Shown: positions 25,278-35,703 of the stretch, piece by piece
Numbering within the stretch: the first letter of the stretch is position 1
Layout: each line of letters begins with the position of its first letter
Origin: Lachnospiraceae bacterium
GTDB lineage: Bacteria > Bacillota > Clostridia > Lachnospirales > Lachnospiraceae
Assembly (NCBI GenBank): GCA_017473115.1
Contig: JAFUNC010000010.1
Coordinates: forward strand, 1 to 64,000
Reading direction: 5' to 3'
Length of the DNA stretch: 64,000 bases
Notes under the pieces: generated by a model
Databases searched by the model: none
Seen by the model: only the letters and a program-made list of their open reading frames with translations
What the model was told of the DNA's origin: nothing
Program-made: the position numbers and the translations under genes

Positions 25278-28200
25278 ATGGATATTTCTTTTGAAAGACC
25301 ATGGTTTTTGCTACTGCTTCCGGTAGTGATTGGTCTGTTGATTTTTTCAATGCGCTATATGATTGCGCAAAATAAAAAGACAAGAATCGGTCAGGTTGTG
25401 GTACGTTCCGTTTTAGCCGCAGCCCTTGTTCTTGCGCTTGCACAAGTGTCGGTTAAATGGGTGGGACGTGATGTGACCACCATTTTTCTCGTGGATGTTT
25501 CCGACAGCGTAAGGGAACAACGTGAGGAGGTCATAGAATTTGTCAATGAAGCCGTTGAAGAAAAAGGGAAGCATGATTATATCGGTGTGATTGCATTCGG
25601 CAGTGATACCCGTGTGGAACAGTTTATTTCCCAAGATATTTCTTTTGCGGAGTTTCAAACGGATGTTACCACGGAAGCCACGGACTTAGAAGAGGCCGTC
25701 AACATTGCTTTGGCAGAAATGCCGGAAGATTCCGCAAAGCGAATTGTATTAATTACCGACGGAAATGAAAACGAGGGAAGCATCCGCAATACTGCTTCTT
25801 TGGTTGTTGCTACAGGCTGTGATTTTCAGGTAAAAAAATTGGAGGAAAATCTTGCCAATGAAGTATATGTCAGTGATATGTCCATCCCGGAAGAAGTTGG
25901 AATCGGTGAGAATTTTAACATCAATGTGGAAGTGGAAAGTAATGTGGCATGTCAGGCTGTGGTGAGTCTGTATTCAGGCAGAACCTTAAAAGGACAACAG
26001 ACTGTGGTATTGCAGGAAGGCACCAATCGATATGTGTTTACGGATACCCAGACCGATGAAGGTTTGAAAACATATCGTGTTACGGTAGAGGCTGCGGAAG
26101 ATACGGTTACCATTAACAACGAATTTTCGGCATATACCAATATTGAAGTGGAACTGCCTTTGCTTGTAGTAGAAGGTTCAGAGGGGAAAGCCGCGGAATT
26201 TAAAGGAATTCTTGATAGCATCGGTGTGCGGTATAATGTGGTAACTCCGGCTACCGTACCGGCAACATTGTCTGATTTGACAGAATATTCTGCTATTATT
26301 TTCATAGATGTGTATGCAGATGAATTAAGGCAGGGATTTTTGGAAAATCTGCAGACATATATCAAGAATTACGGCGGCGGTTTTATTGTGACCGGTGGCC
26401 AGAACAGTTTTGCATTGGGCAATTATCGTGATACCGTAATCGAAGAAGTATTACCGGTTAAAATGGATTTGCAGGGCGAAAATGAAGTACCAGTTATGGC
26501 ACTTCAAATGGTCATTGACCAGTCCGGCAGTATGAGTGACGGCAACGGTATTATTACGAATTTGGATTTGGCGAAAGAGGCAGCCAATGCGGCGGTAGAG
26601 AATGTGCGTGATACCGATTATGTAGGTGTTATGGCGTTTGATGATAATTATGACAGAGTGGTTCCTTTGCAGATTGCCGCTGATAAAGGCGCGATTTCCA
26701 ATGAAATCTTTTCGATCGGAATTGACGGCGGAACTTCTATTTATCCCGCGCTTCTTGCAGCGGCGCAGGACGTCAGTGAATGTGATGCACAGATTAAACA
26801 TATCATTCTTTTGACAGACGGACAGGATACATACGGAGATTATGATGAATTAAAACAGACGATTAATGATGCGGGTATTACCGTGTCTACGGTGGCAGTT
26901 GGTGCCGGATGTAATGAAACGCTTTTAAGAGACATTGCGGAAAGTTGTAACGGACGTTATTTTTATACGGATATTACAACCGATATTCCGCGAATCTTTG
27001 CACAGGAAGTGTTTTTATCGTCCAATACATATTTAATCCATGAAGAGTTTACACCCATTGTAACATCCAATGATGCAATCATTCGTGACGTAGTAACGGA
27101 CGGTTTACCGATGTTAAAAGGCTATGTGGCAACTACACCAAAAGAGAGAAGCATCCAATTGTTACAGTCACACTACGGAGATCCTATATTGTGCTATTGG
27201 CAGTACGGATTGGGGAAAACCGTTGTGTGGACCTCTGATGTGACGGGTGAATGGTCAGCGAATTATTCCGGCTGGGAAAATACCCAGTTAATGTGGCATA
27301 ACATTCTCCAATATGTTACCCAGGATATGGGAATGGAAGGTGCTTATGTGGAAGTGGAACAGAGCGGAAGCCGTTCGGAAATTCATTATACCACAGAGAA
27401 TTTCAGCGGAGATACCACTGTTACCGCAATGGTGTTTGACGATGAAGGTAATGCGGTGGAACTTGAATTAGATCCGATAAAACCCGGTGAATATATTGCG
27501 GAAATTGATACCGCAACCACAGGTGTTTATACCATTAATGTGCAGCAAAAAGAAGGGGATGAAGTGGTCAGCAGTATGAATACGGCTGCAATCAACCAAT
27601 ATTCCATGGAATACCGTTTTTATCCCGATAATACCCTGATGGAAGAATATGTAGCTTCTGTAGGAGGAAGTATTATTACGGATGCTTCAGAAGTGTTTGC
27701 AAGCAAGCCGGAGCATGTAAAAAGCCGCTGGAATTTGTCTACGATTTTGCTTGTGATCGCAGCAGTATGGTTTGTCTGGGATATAGCGGTAAGACGATTC
27801 CATTTGGATTTATCCAAATTGGTTCCTGTGGAGACAATAAAGAATAAAAATGCTGCAAGAAAGAGTAAGGCAGAAGAGAAACGTCTGCTGAAAGCAGAGA
27901 AGAAGGCTGCCAAAGAAGTTGCAAAAGGAAACAATAACATATCTGCAAGCAATGATGCATTAAAAGCAGGGGCTATGATATCACAGCGAAGTTATGAAAA
28001 CACGACAACCGCGATGCAAAAGCAGCCTGCGGAAAAAGTGCAGAAGAAACCTGTGACAGAAGCGCAAAGGCAGATGAAACAGCCTAAGGAAACCATATTG
28101 CAACCGCAGATAAATCAACAGAGGCCTCATTCCGGGCCTGCAGCGTCAAACAACGGAAATATTGCGCAACAGATGAAACGCAGTTCGACGGTGCGCGTGT

Positions 28201-28385
28201 GGACAAAGGGCGGTGGCGAAGTGTCACAGACTATGCCAAGAAATAATGCCGGTGCAACTCCTACGGAAAAACGGCCGGTACAGGGAAATAATAAAGTGCG
28301 GGGAATGACAAATAACGTAAGGAACGAAAAGAAAGAATTACTGAATACCCGGGCACTTTTGAGAGGATTGGAAGAGGATGAGTAA
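25278..28385 (+). CDS. Large membrane protein with two vWA domains and a glutamine-amidotransferase-like region
   Basis: A 1035-residue protein. Two N-terminal membrane segments (about 8-30 and 37-60), a first vWA domain (about 67-205; LVDVSDSV), a beta-rich region, a class-I glutamine amidotransferase-like fold (about 280-395; YIKNYGGGFIVTGGQNSF) and a second, better conserved vWA domain with intact MIDAS (MVIDQSGSMSDG, about 410-575). A membrane segment at about 818-838 precedes a 200-residue basic, Gln/Lys/Asn-rich cytoplasmic tail. Proteins of this type close MoxR-vWA clusters in many bacteria. The 3' end overlaps the GH9 gene by eight bases, so the two are translated from the same message. 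Confidence 0.88.
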   Translation: MDISFERPWFLLLLPVVIGLLIFSMRYMIAQNKKTRIGQVVVRSVLAAALVLALAQVSVKWVGRDVTTIFLVDVSDSVREQREEVIEFVNEAVEEKGKHDYIGVIAFGSDTRVEQFISQDISFAEFQTDVTTEATDLEEAVNIALAEMPEDSAKRIVLITDGNENEGSIRNTASLVVATGCDFQVKKLEENLANEVYVSDMSIPEEVGIGENFNINVEVESNVACQAVVSLYSGRTLKGQQTVVLQEGTNRYVFTDTQTDEGLKTYRVTVEAAEDTVTINNEFSAYTNIEVELPLLVVEGSEGKAAEFKGILDSIGVRYNVVTPATVPATLSDLTEYSAIIFIDVYADELRQGFLENLQTYIKNYGGGFIVTGGQNSFALGNYRDTVIEEVLPVKMDLQGENEVPVMALQMVIDQSGSMSDGNGIITNLDLAKEAANAAVENVRDTDYVGVMAFDDNYDRVVPLQIAADKGAISNEIFSIGIDGGTSIYPALLAAAQDVSECDAQIKHIILLTDGQDTYGDYDELKQTINDAGITVSTVAVGAGCNETLLRDIAESCNGRYFYTDITTDIPRIFAQEVFLSSNTYLIHEEFTPIVTSNDAIIRDVVTDGLPMLKGYVATTPKERSIQLLQSHYGDPILCYWQYGLGKTVVWTSDVTGEWSANYSGWENTQLMWHNILQYVTQDMGMEGAYVEVEQSGSRSEIHYTTENFSGDTTVTAMVFDDEGNAVELELDPIKPGEYIAEIDTATTGVYTINVQQKEGDEVVSSMNTAAINQYSMEYRFYPDNTLMEEYVASVGGSIITDASEVFASKPEHVKSRWNLSTILLVIAAVWFVWDIAVRRFHLDLSKLVPVETIKNKNAARKSKAEEKRLLKAEKKAAKEVAKGNNNISASNDALKAGAMISQRSYENTTTAMQKQPAEKVQKKPVTEAQRQMKQPKETILQPQINQQRPHSGPAASNNGNIAQQMKRSSTVRVWTKGGGEVSQTMPRNNAGATPTEKRPVQGNNKVRGMTNNVRNEKKELLNTRALLRGLEEDE

Positions 28386-31215
28386 TATGTCAGAGGAAAT
28401 AAAGAATAAAAGTGAGGATGTAAAAGATATTGCCGAAAGTATGCAGGCACAGGAACCTCAAAAAAAGAAAAAGAAAAAATGGTGGTTGATTATTTGTATC
28501 CTGCTCTTGGTTTTAGTGATTGGAGTGGGGGCTATGGCAGCGGCAGCATTTGCCATTATCAGATTGGTAATCGGAGCCAAAGAGACAGGAACAGATGCGA
28601 ATTCTGAAACTTCTTCGGTGGAGGAATTAGTATCGGAAGACGGTAATGTTGATACCGGCGACAGTGATGTGAATCAGGACGGCAATGATGATAGCACCTC
28701 TTCATTTACCGGTAATGATACCAATACAACCATCAACACGGGCGAATTGACGGAAAATGCAACAGAATATGAAGGAAGACAAGGTACCGGAAAATATAAT
28801 TACGGAGAAGCACTGCAGAAGGCAATTCTCTTTTATGAGTTACAGCGTTCCGGTGACTTGCCTGAGGAAACCAGATGTAACTGGCGAGGTGATTCCGGTT
28901 TGACCGACGGTGCAGACGTGGGACTGGATTTGACCGGCGGATTGTACGATGCAGGTGATCATGTGAAGTTTAATCTGCCTATGGCTTATACTGCTTCTAC
29001 ATTGGCATGGTCTGTTTATGAAAGTCGTGACAGTTATGAAGAAAGCGGACAGTTGGTTTATATTCAGGATTCTATTCGTTGGATTAATGATTATCTGATA
29101 AAGTGTCATCCGGAAGAAAATGTATTTTATTATCAGGTGGGTGACGGCTCTGCAGACCACTCCTGGTGGGGGCCCGCAGAAGTAATGCAGATGAACCGCC
29201 CTTCCTATAAGGTGGATATGAATAATCCCGGTTCAACGGTATCGGCAGGGGCAGCGGCTTCGCTGGCGTCCTGCTCGGTCATTTTTGCGGAAGATGACCC
29301 GGAATATGCCCAAGAATGTTTGGAGCATGCCATCCAATTGTATGAGTTTGCGGCTTCTACCAAGAGTGATGCAGGATATACCGCGGCAAACGGTTTTTAT
29401 ACCTCTCACAGCGGTTTTTATGATGAATTGACTTGGGCAGCCGCCTGGTTATATATTGCTACCGGTGATGACAGTTATCTTGCAGATGCAAAAACTTATT
29501 TTGCACAGGCAGATACCAATCCCAAGTGGGCACATTGTTGGGACAATGTATCTATCGGAGCAGCGACTCTTTTGGCGATTGAAACAGGGGATTCTGTTTA
29601 TACACAGTTGGTGGAAGATAATCTGGATTTTTGGACGACAGGATTAAACGGTGAGCGTATTACCTATACACCACAGGGCTTGGCATGGCTTGATTCATGG
29701 GGATCATTACGATATGCTACTACGGAAGCGTTTGTTGCTTTGGTGTACAGTAAATCCGATGTTTGCCCGGATAATAAAAAAGATACTTATTATGATTTCG
29801 GTGTCGCACAGGTGAATTATGCCTTGGGTGATACGGGAAGATCTTATTTAATCGGATTTGGCGAAGATTATCCTCAGAATCCGCACCACAGAACGGCACA
29901 GGGCTCTTACAGTAATAACATGAACGAGCCGAAGGAAGCAAGACACACATTATATGGTGCATTGGTGGGCGGACCGGATTCCAATGACGGTTATCAGGAT
30001 GAGGTATCCAATTATATTAACAATGAAGTTGCTTGTGATTATAATGCGGGTATTGTCGGTGCATTGGCTTGTTTGTATGAAGACTTCGGCGGTCAGACCC
30101 TTGTGGACTTCGGTGCGGTGGAAGCAGTGCCTGAAGATGAAGTTTATATCGATGCCTGCGTCAATGTATCCGGAGACAATCATCTTGAGGTAAAAGCATT
30201 TGTAACCAATACTTCTGCGTGGCCGGCAAGAACCATGGATACTGTTACATTACGCTATTTTATGGATTTGAGTGAGGTGTATGCGAATGGAGGCACTGCA
30301 TCGGATATCAGTTTAAATACCAATTACAGCCAAGGCGGAAGTGCAGTGGGTGTTATGCCTTGGGATGAAGAAAATCATATTTATTATGTGGAAATTCAGT
30401 TTGCCGGAGAACCGATTTATCCCGGTGGACAGAGCAGTTATAAAAAAGAAGTACAGTTTAGAATGACTTCTGCTTCTTCCTGGGATAATTCCAATGACTT
30501 TTCTTATCAGGATATTGCCGGAACCAACGGAGGAAGTTTGGTAAAAGCATCTCATATGGCGTTATACGACAATGGAGAATTAATCTATGGTACTGAGCCT
30601 GATGGTGAAGGCGTGGCTGTGACAACACCGGTACAGGGAAATGATTCCGATGTGCAGCAGGAAAACGGACAGCAGTCAAATGAACAGCAGACAGACAATC
30701 AGGGAAGTCAGAGCAATACACAAAACAACCAGCAGAACAATGCAGGTTCCAATACTGCTTCGGGAAATCAGTTGACAATGACTGTTGATAATCAGTCAAA
30801 AAGCGGCAGTGGCTCCAGTATGTCATTTTTTATTACGATTCGCAATGACGGTACGGAAGCGGTTGCTTTGGAAGACTTGGAAATAAAGTATTTCTTTACG
30901 GATGATGGAGAGAAAGGTATTAACTTTTATTGTGATTATGCCTGTCTTTCCGGAAGTACTTATTCTGCAATTACGGATAAAGTCCAAGGTGAATTTGCAG
31001 CAGTTACCGGAAATAAAACCAATGCGGATACTGAACTGTCCATTACCTGCGATTCCAAGGATGCTTTGCGTTCCGGAGATGAAGTCACCATTCAGGTGCG
31101 CGTTGCCAAAGAGGATTGGAGCAATTTTGATTTCGATAACGATTTTTCGGCAGGCGGGGCAGACAAAGTAGCAGTGTTCTGTGAAGGTGAATTGGTTATC
31201 GGCAGCCAGCCTTAA
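28378..31215 (+). CDS. Membrane-anchored GH9 endoglucanase with CBM3-like modules
   Basis: A 945-residue cellulase. A Lys-rich stretch and one membrane segment (about residues 33-60) act as a type II anchor instead of a cleavable signal. After an Asp/Thr-rich linker comes the GH9 catalytic domain (about 137-570): DAGDH holds the nucleophile-side Asp residues, HHRTA follows, and NNEVACDYNAG contains the acid Glu. A CBM3c-type module (about 584-740), typically fused to processive GH9 enzymes, a Gln/Asn linker (about 740-797) and a second CBM3-like module (about 797-943) follow. There is no dockerin, so it is not cellulosomal. Translation overlap with the vWA gene upstream is unexpected for a hydrolase and places it in the ABC/MoxR/vWA operon. 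Confidence 0.93.
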   Translation: MSNMSEEIKNKSEDVKDIAESMQAQEPQKKKKKKWWLIICILLLVLVIGVGAMAAAAFAIIRLVIGAKETGTDANSETSSVEELVSEDGNVDTGDSDVNQDGNDDSTSSFTGNDTNTTINTGELTENATEYEGRQGTGKYNYGEALQKAILFYELQRSGDLPEETRCNWRGDSGLTDGADVGLDLTGGLYDAGDHVKFNLPMAYTASTLAWSVYESRDSYEESGQLVYIQDSIRWINDYLIKCHPEENVFYYQVGDGSADHSWWGPAEVMQMNRPSYKVDMNNPGSTVSAGAAASLASCSVIFAEDDPEYAQECLEHAIQLYEFAASTKSDAGYTAANGFYTSHSGFYDELTWAAAWLYIATGDDSYLADAKTYFAQADTNPKWAHCWDNVSIGAATLLAIETGDSVYTQLVEDNLDFWTTGLNGERITYTPQGLAWLDSWGSLRYATTEAFVALVYSKSDVCPDNKKDTYYDFGVAQVNYALGDTGRSYLIGFGEDYPQNPHHRTAQGSYSNNMNEPKEARHTLYGALVGGPDSNDGYQDEVSNYINNEVACDYNAGIVGALACLYEDFGGQTLVDFGAVEAVPEDEVYIDACVNVSGDNHLEVKAFVTNTSAWPARTMDTVTLRYFMDLSEVYANGGTASDISLNTNYSQGGSAVGVMPWDEENHIYYVEIQFAGEPIYPGGQSSYKKEVQFRMTSASSWDNSNDFSYQDIAGTNGGSLVKASHMALYDNGELIYGTEPDGEGVAVTTPVQGNDSDVQQENGQQSNEQQTDNQGSQSNTQNNQQNNAGSNTASGNQLTMTVDNQSKSGSGSSMSFFITIRNDGTEAVALEDLEIKYFFTDDGEKGINFYCDYACLSGSTYSAITDKVQGEFAAVTGNKTNADTELSITCDSKDALRSGDEVTIQVRVAKEDWSNFDFDNDFSAGGADKVAVFCEGELVIGSQP

Positions 31216-31414
31216 AATCGAAAGAATTTTATGTATAAAAATCTACCAAAAAACACTGGATTTCTTTTTAAAATATGGTAAGATATAGGTAGGTCACAGA
31301 AAGTTCACAATTTTTATTGAAAATAGAAGAAACATCTGTGAATAAGGGAAAAGCAAATCCATTGGGGAATGGTTGATTTTGTGTAAAAAACGAGGACTCG
31401 AAAGGAGAAGAACC

Positions 31415-32104
31415 GTGACACATACATATGAATTGTCGGTTGTTATGAGAGAATTATTAGCAGGAAATAAGAAAGCGTTCCAGAGCCTTTATGATTTGAC
31501 TGCAAATGATTTCTATTTTCATATTAAAATGATTGTAAATAATGATGAGGAGGCTGCAAGACTTCTTGTGAAAATTTACAAGAGTATGGCTATGCGTCTT
31601 GAGAGACTTCAGAGACCGGAAGATGCATTAAAATGGATGAACGGTATTATGTACGGTCACCTTATGGATTGGATGAATGTACATTGTTCAACAATGCTGA
31701 TGGATGAAGAAATGGGCAGATTTGATAAAATGCCCGTGGCACCTGTTGTAGAAGGCGGAACCACTATGTATACGGAAGCGGAAACCGCTGCCCTTGCTGC
31801 TAATTATATTTCTCAACTTCCGGAGATTCATGCGATTACTGCCTTGGCATATTTTTACGACAATATTGAATTGCAGGATACTGCTGAATTGCTTCAGTGC
31901 GAAGATACCAGAATTACCACAAGAGCAAAGTATATTGTTCGCTTGATTGAGAGTTATTGCAAGGATTATGCAAAACAGAACAGTATTGAAATTCAGCCGG
32001 TTGATACGCATATGATTCTTTTGGCATTCGTACTTCTTGCAAAAGATGTTGTGTTGCCCGGTAAGAGAGAATTGTACTTTGATATTGCACAGGCAATTTC
32101 GTAA
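31415..32104 (+). CDS. Sigma-factor-like protein (divergent ECF sigma-70 relative)
   Basis: A 229-residue soluble protein. Residues about 10-80 (GNKKAFQSLYDLTANDFYFHIKMIVNNDEEA..LLVKIYKSM) resemble sigma region 2, and about 125-185 (LPEIHAITALAYFYDNIELQDTAELLQCEDTRITTRAKYIVRLIESY) resemble region 4 with a helix-turn-helix, but conserved region-2 aromatic and acidic residues are weak and a C-terminal tail of about 40 residues is added. It may be a true but divergent sigma factor or a regulator that lost polymerase binding. The GTG at 31415 is used because AAAGGAG precedes it by seven bases. It is flanked by its own terminator. Confidence 0.6.
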   Translation: MTHTYELSVVMRELLAGNKKAFQSLYDLTANDFYFHIKMIVNNDEEAARLLVKIYKSMAMRLERLQRPEDALKWMNGIMYGHLMDWMNVHCSTMLMDEEMGRFDKMPVAPVVEGGTTMYTEAETAALAANYISQLPEIHAITALAYFYDNIELQDTAELLQCEDTRITTRAKYIVRLIESYCKDYAKQNSIEIQPVDTHMILLAFVLLAKDVVLPGKRELYFDIAQAIS

Positions 32105-32140
32105 GGTACTACATAGAACTGAATTGTATTTTTGAACCAT

Positions 32141-32188
32141 AAGACCACTTTTATCAAGGTTATTTATCTTGGTGGAAGTGGTCTTTTA
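32141..32188 (+). terminator. Terminator after the sigma-like gene
   Basis: AAGACCACTT (32141-32150) pairs with AAGTGGTCTT (32176-32185), with an inner CAAG/CTTG stem, followed by a short T-rich end. Confidence 0.85.
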
Positions 32189-32265
32189 TGCTATACTAAA
32201 CAATATAAAAAGAAATGCAAAAGCATAGATGCTTTTATAAACAGGTAAGACAGCGGGAGGCCGAT

Positions 32266-35200
32266 ATGGCATTACAATTCTGGTTTGGAGCATCCGGCGC
32301 AGGTAAAAGCGTCGGTGTCCAGGAAACAATCATAAAAGAGGCAATACAGAATCCGGATAAAAAATATTTTTTGATCGTTCCGGACCAGTTTACCATGCAA
32401 ACACAGAAGCAGATGGTAAGGATGCATCCTGACGGCGGCATCCTGAATATTGATGTGTTAAGTTTCGGGCGATTGTCTCACCGTATTTTTGAAGAGGTGG
32501 GAAAGGATGACCGTCTTATTCTTGATGACACCGGAAAATGTCTTCTTTTGCGTAAAGTGGCAGAGCGTGAAAAGGAGCATATTCCCGTGCTTGCCGTCGG
32601 TTTAAAAAAGCCGGGATATATTCAGGAAGTAAAGTCTGTATTGTCAGAGTTTATGCAGTACGGATTAAAACCGGAAGATGTAGAACAACTTTCGGAATTT
32701 GCCCAAACGAAAAGATCATTATATTTAAAATTAAAAGATTTAAGCCATATTTATGCGGCATTTTTAAAGGAATGTGAAGATAAGTTTTTGACCAAAGAAG
32801 AGACGTTGGATTTGTTGACGAATCGTCTGTGCCTCTCTGAGTCCGTCAAAAATGCCACTTTTGTTTTCGACGGTTTTACCGGTTTTACGCCGATTCAAAA
32901 TAATGTCATAGAAGAACTGATGCGTTTGTCCGAGGATGTAATCGTCACGTTGGAAATGGATCACAGATATGATGCCTATCGTATGGAAGGGGAGGACTTT
33001 CTTTTCCACTTAAGCCGCCAGACGGTAAAAAGTTTGCAGAAGAAGGCAGAAAAAAATGGTGTTTCTTTAAAAGAAGATGTTGTTTTGTCGGAAATGCCGG
33101 TGAAACGTTTTTTGAGGAATCCGGAGTTGGCTCATTTGGAACGTAATCTGTTCCGGGAAAAAAGTGATGCGTATAAAGACGAGCCCTATTTTGTTCAAAT
33201 TGTAAAATCAGTGAATGTGCGTGAAGAGTGCAAGGATTTGTGTTCGGCTATGTTTGAATTGATTGAACAAAAAGGTTACCGGTATCGTGATATTGCCGTG
33301 GTGACGGGAAATATGAGCCGGTATGAATCACCTTTGCGACAACAGTTTGAAAAATATCACATACCATATTTTATGGATGCGACAAGAGATTTGCTTACCA
33401 ATCCTTTTGTGGCATTTCTTCGTAATGCAATTGCAGTATTGCGTTATGATTTTCGCTATGCAGACGTGTTCCGTTTTCTTCGCAGCGGTATGACCGATTT
33501 TACAAGGGAAGAAATCGACCTTTTGGAGAATTATGTAAGGGCGCGAGGAATCAGAGGATATGCGGTATGGAGCAACCCTTTTAAGTATCCTCATAAAGAG
33601 GGTATGAGAGATGCGGATGCTTTTGCGCAAATTAATACACTGAGAGAACGTGTAGTCTCCATATTTGCAATGTCTGCCGGGGAGAGCAAATGTGCGCTGT
33701 TGCCTGCATACCGGTGGTGCGAAATTTTTTATGAGTTCTGTGTAGAGCAGAATATTGCAAAAAAATTGGAAAATTATGCACTTCAATTGGAAGAACGCAA
33801 TGATTTATCGGGGGCATTGGAATATAGACAGATTTACAGACTGATTATGGATCTTATGAATCAGGTGGCGGAACTTTTGGGTGAGGATATGTTATCGTTG
33901 CAGGAGTTTTCCGATATTCTGGACGCGGGCTTTGGCGAAATCCGTGTCAGAACCATTCCTCAGGGGGTGGATTTACTTGTGGTAGGTGATATGGAACGAA
34001 CCAGGTTAAAAGAAATAAAAGCCTTGTTTTTCCTTGGCGTAAACGATGGGAATATTCCTCAGAGCAGCAGTAAGGGTGGATTGATATCCGATATGGAGAG
34101 AGAGTTCTTGTTAAGTTCCGGCCGGGAACTGGCACCCACTCCTGCGTCACAGATGTTTATTGAACATCTGTATTTGTATATGAATTTAACCAAACCTTCT
34201 GAGCATTTATATCTGTCTTATGCGATGATGGAGGAAGACGGCAGTGCAAAGCGGCCGGCATATCTGATTGCGGAACTTCAGAAATTGTTCCCGAAATTAC
34301 AGATTGATACAGGAAACGGAAAGAAGACCATCTTATCGATACAGGATGCAAAAGAACGGATTGCATTCTTAATCAATGAATATGTTGCGGGAAGTATGCA
34401 TGAGGAGCGGCAGAAAGAATTTTATGCATTGTACGGAGATTTGTCCGCAAGAGAAGAATGCAGAGAATGGCTCCGAGAGATTACAGAGGCGGCGTTTCTT
34501 CATTATACGCCGACGGACCTTGAACGGAGTCTGGCAGAGGATTTATACGGTAAAATTATGGAGTGCAGCATCAGCAGTCTTGAAAAATTTGCGGCATGCC
34601 ATTATGCACATTTTGTATCTTACGGTCTGCGTTTGGAAGAGCGGGAAGAGTACGGATTTGAAAGCATGGATATGGGTAATGTCATGCATGATATTCTTCA
34701 AATGTTCGGTAAGATGCTAAAAGAAAAACAACTGGATTGGGTTACCATTGACGGCGGGACGGTGGAAAAATTTATTGATGATGCAATTGTTAAGGTGAGT
34801 GCAGAGTACGGACAGGCCATTTTGCAGGAAGGGGCCAAGAATCGCTATTACAGGGAGCAGTTGAAGCGTATTGTCAGACGCAGCATTAAGACATTGCAGG
34901 AGCAATTAAAACACGGTAGTTTCCGACCTTATGCATTTGAAAAGGAATTCCGTAAATTGTATGATTTCGATTCGGATAATGCACAGAATCAGGGAGGGCA
35001 ACTTCTTTTGAAAGGAAGAATTGACCGTATTGATACCTGTGTACAGGGTGATGAAGTTTTTGTAAAAGTTGTGGATTATAAAGCGGGAAATCATAAATTT
35101 GACATTAATACATTGTATTATGGTGTTGCCTTGCAGTTAGCGGTTTATTTGGGACAGACCGTAAAAAATCTGGAAAAGGTATATCCAAAGCAAAAGATTG

Positions 35201-35703
35201 TGCCGGCGGCGATGTTATACTATCGTACCGCGGACCCAATCCTTTCGTCGGAGAAAGTGATGAGTCCGGAAGAATGTGAGAATGAAATTTTAAAAGAATT
35301 AAATAATACAGGAGCCGTATCGGCTCGCGCAGGAATTATAGAGGCTCTGGATGAAGGACTGGAAGGGAAATCCCTGGTGGTGCCGGTCAGCAAAAAGGGA
35401 AACGATATTAAGTTAAGTAACAGTGTTTATAATCCTGTTTTGCTGAATGAAATTTTGGATTTTGCCGGGGAGAAGACCATTTCACTGGCAGAAGAAATTA
35501 TAAAAGGTAAAATAGAAGTGAATCCTAAAACAATCGGAGACCGGGATGCCTGTCAATATTGTGCCTACAAGGGTGTGTGCGGTTTTGATTCGAAAATTGC
35601 AGGATACGAAAAGAGCAAGCCGGAAGAAATAACGACAGAAGAATTTGAAAGGAGACGTAACGATGGCAGTGAAGTACACGACGGATCAGCAGAAAGTCAT
35701 TGA
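32266..35703 (+). CDS. addB: ATP-dependent helicase/nuclease subunit B (AddB/RexB)
   Basis: Subunit of AddAB, the Firmicute counterpart of RecBCD that resects double-strand breaks and responds to Chi sites. The 1145 residues start with an intact nucleotide site (WFGASGAGKSVGVQE) and end in a nuclease domain with VKVVDYKAG and the iron-sulfur cluster cysteines: one in FAACHYAHF and three in DACQYCAYKGVCGFD. The cluster holds the nuclease domain together, as in Bacillus AddB. ATG 32266 follows GGGAGG; an in-frame ATG at 32215 adds a non-conserved extension. The end overlaps addA by 41 bases. Confidence 0.97.
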   Translation: MALQFWFGASGAGKSVGVQETIIKEAIQNPDKKYFLIVPDQFTMQTQKQMVRMHPDGGILNIDVLSFGRLSHRIFEEVGKDDRLILDDTGKCLLLRKVAEREKEHIPVLAVGLKKPGYIQEVKSVLSEFMQYGLKPEDVEQLSEFAQTKRSLYLKLKDLSHIYAAFLKECEDKFLTKEETLDLLTNRLCLSESVKNATFVFDGFTGFTPIQNNVIEELMRLSEDVIVTLEMDHRYDAYRMEGEDFLFHLSRQTVKSLQKKAEKNGVSLKEDVVLSEMPVKRFLRNPELAHLERNLFREKSDAYKDEPYFVQIVKSVNVREECKDLCSAMFELIEQKGYRYRDIAVVTGNMSRYESPLRQQFEKYHIPYFMDATRDLLTNPFVAFLRNAIAVLRYDFRYADVFRFLRSGMTDFTREEIDLLENYVRARGIRGYAVWSNPFKYPHKEGMRDADAFAQINTLRERVVSIFAMSAGESKCALLPAYRWCEIFYEFCVEQNIAKKLENYALQLEERNDLSGALEYRQIYRLIMDLMNQVAELLGEDMLSLQEFSDILDAGFGEIRVRTIPQGVDLLVVGDMERTRLKEIKALFFLGVNDGNIPQSSSKGGLISDMEREFLLSSGRELAPTPASQMFIEHLYLYMNLTKPSEHLYLSYAMMEEDGSAKRPAYLIAELQKLFPKLQIDTGNGKKTILSIQDAKERIAFLINEYVAGSMHEERQKEFYALYGDLSAREECREWLREITEAAFLHYTPTDLERSLAEDLYGKIMECSISSLEKFAACHYAHFVSYGLRLEEREEYGFESMDMGNVMHDILQMFGKMLKEKQLDWVTIDGGTVEKFIDDAIVKVSAEYGQAILQEGAKNRYYREQLKRIVRRSIKTLQEQLKHGSFRPYAFEKEFRKLYDFDSDNAQNQGGQLLLKGRIDRIDTCVQGDEVFVKVVDYKAGNHKFDINTLYYGVALQLAVYLGQTVKNLEKVYPKQKIVPAAMLYYRTADPILSSEKVMSPEECENEILKELNNTGAVSARAGIIEALDEGLEGKSLVVPVSKKGNDIKLSNSVYNPVLLNEILDFAGEKTISLAEEIIKGKIEVNPKTIGDRDACQYCAYKGVCGFDSKIAGYEKSKPEEITTEEFERRRNDGSEVHDGSAESH

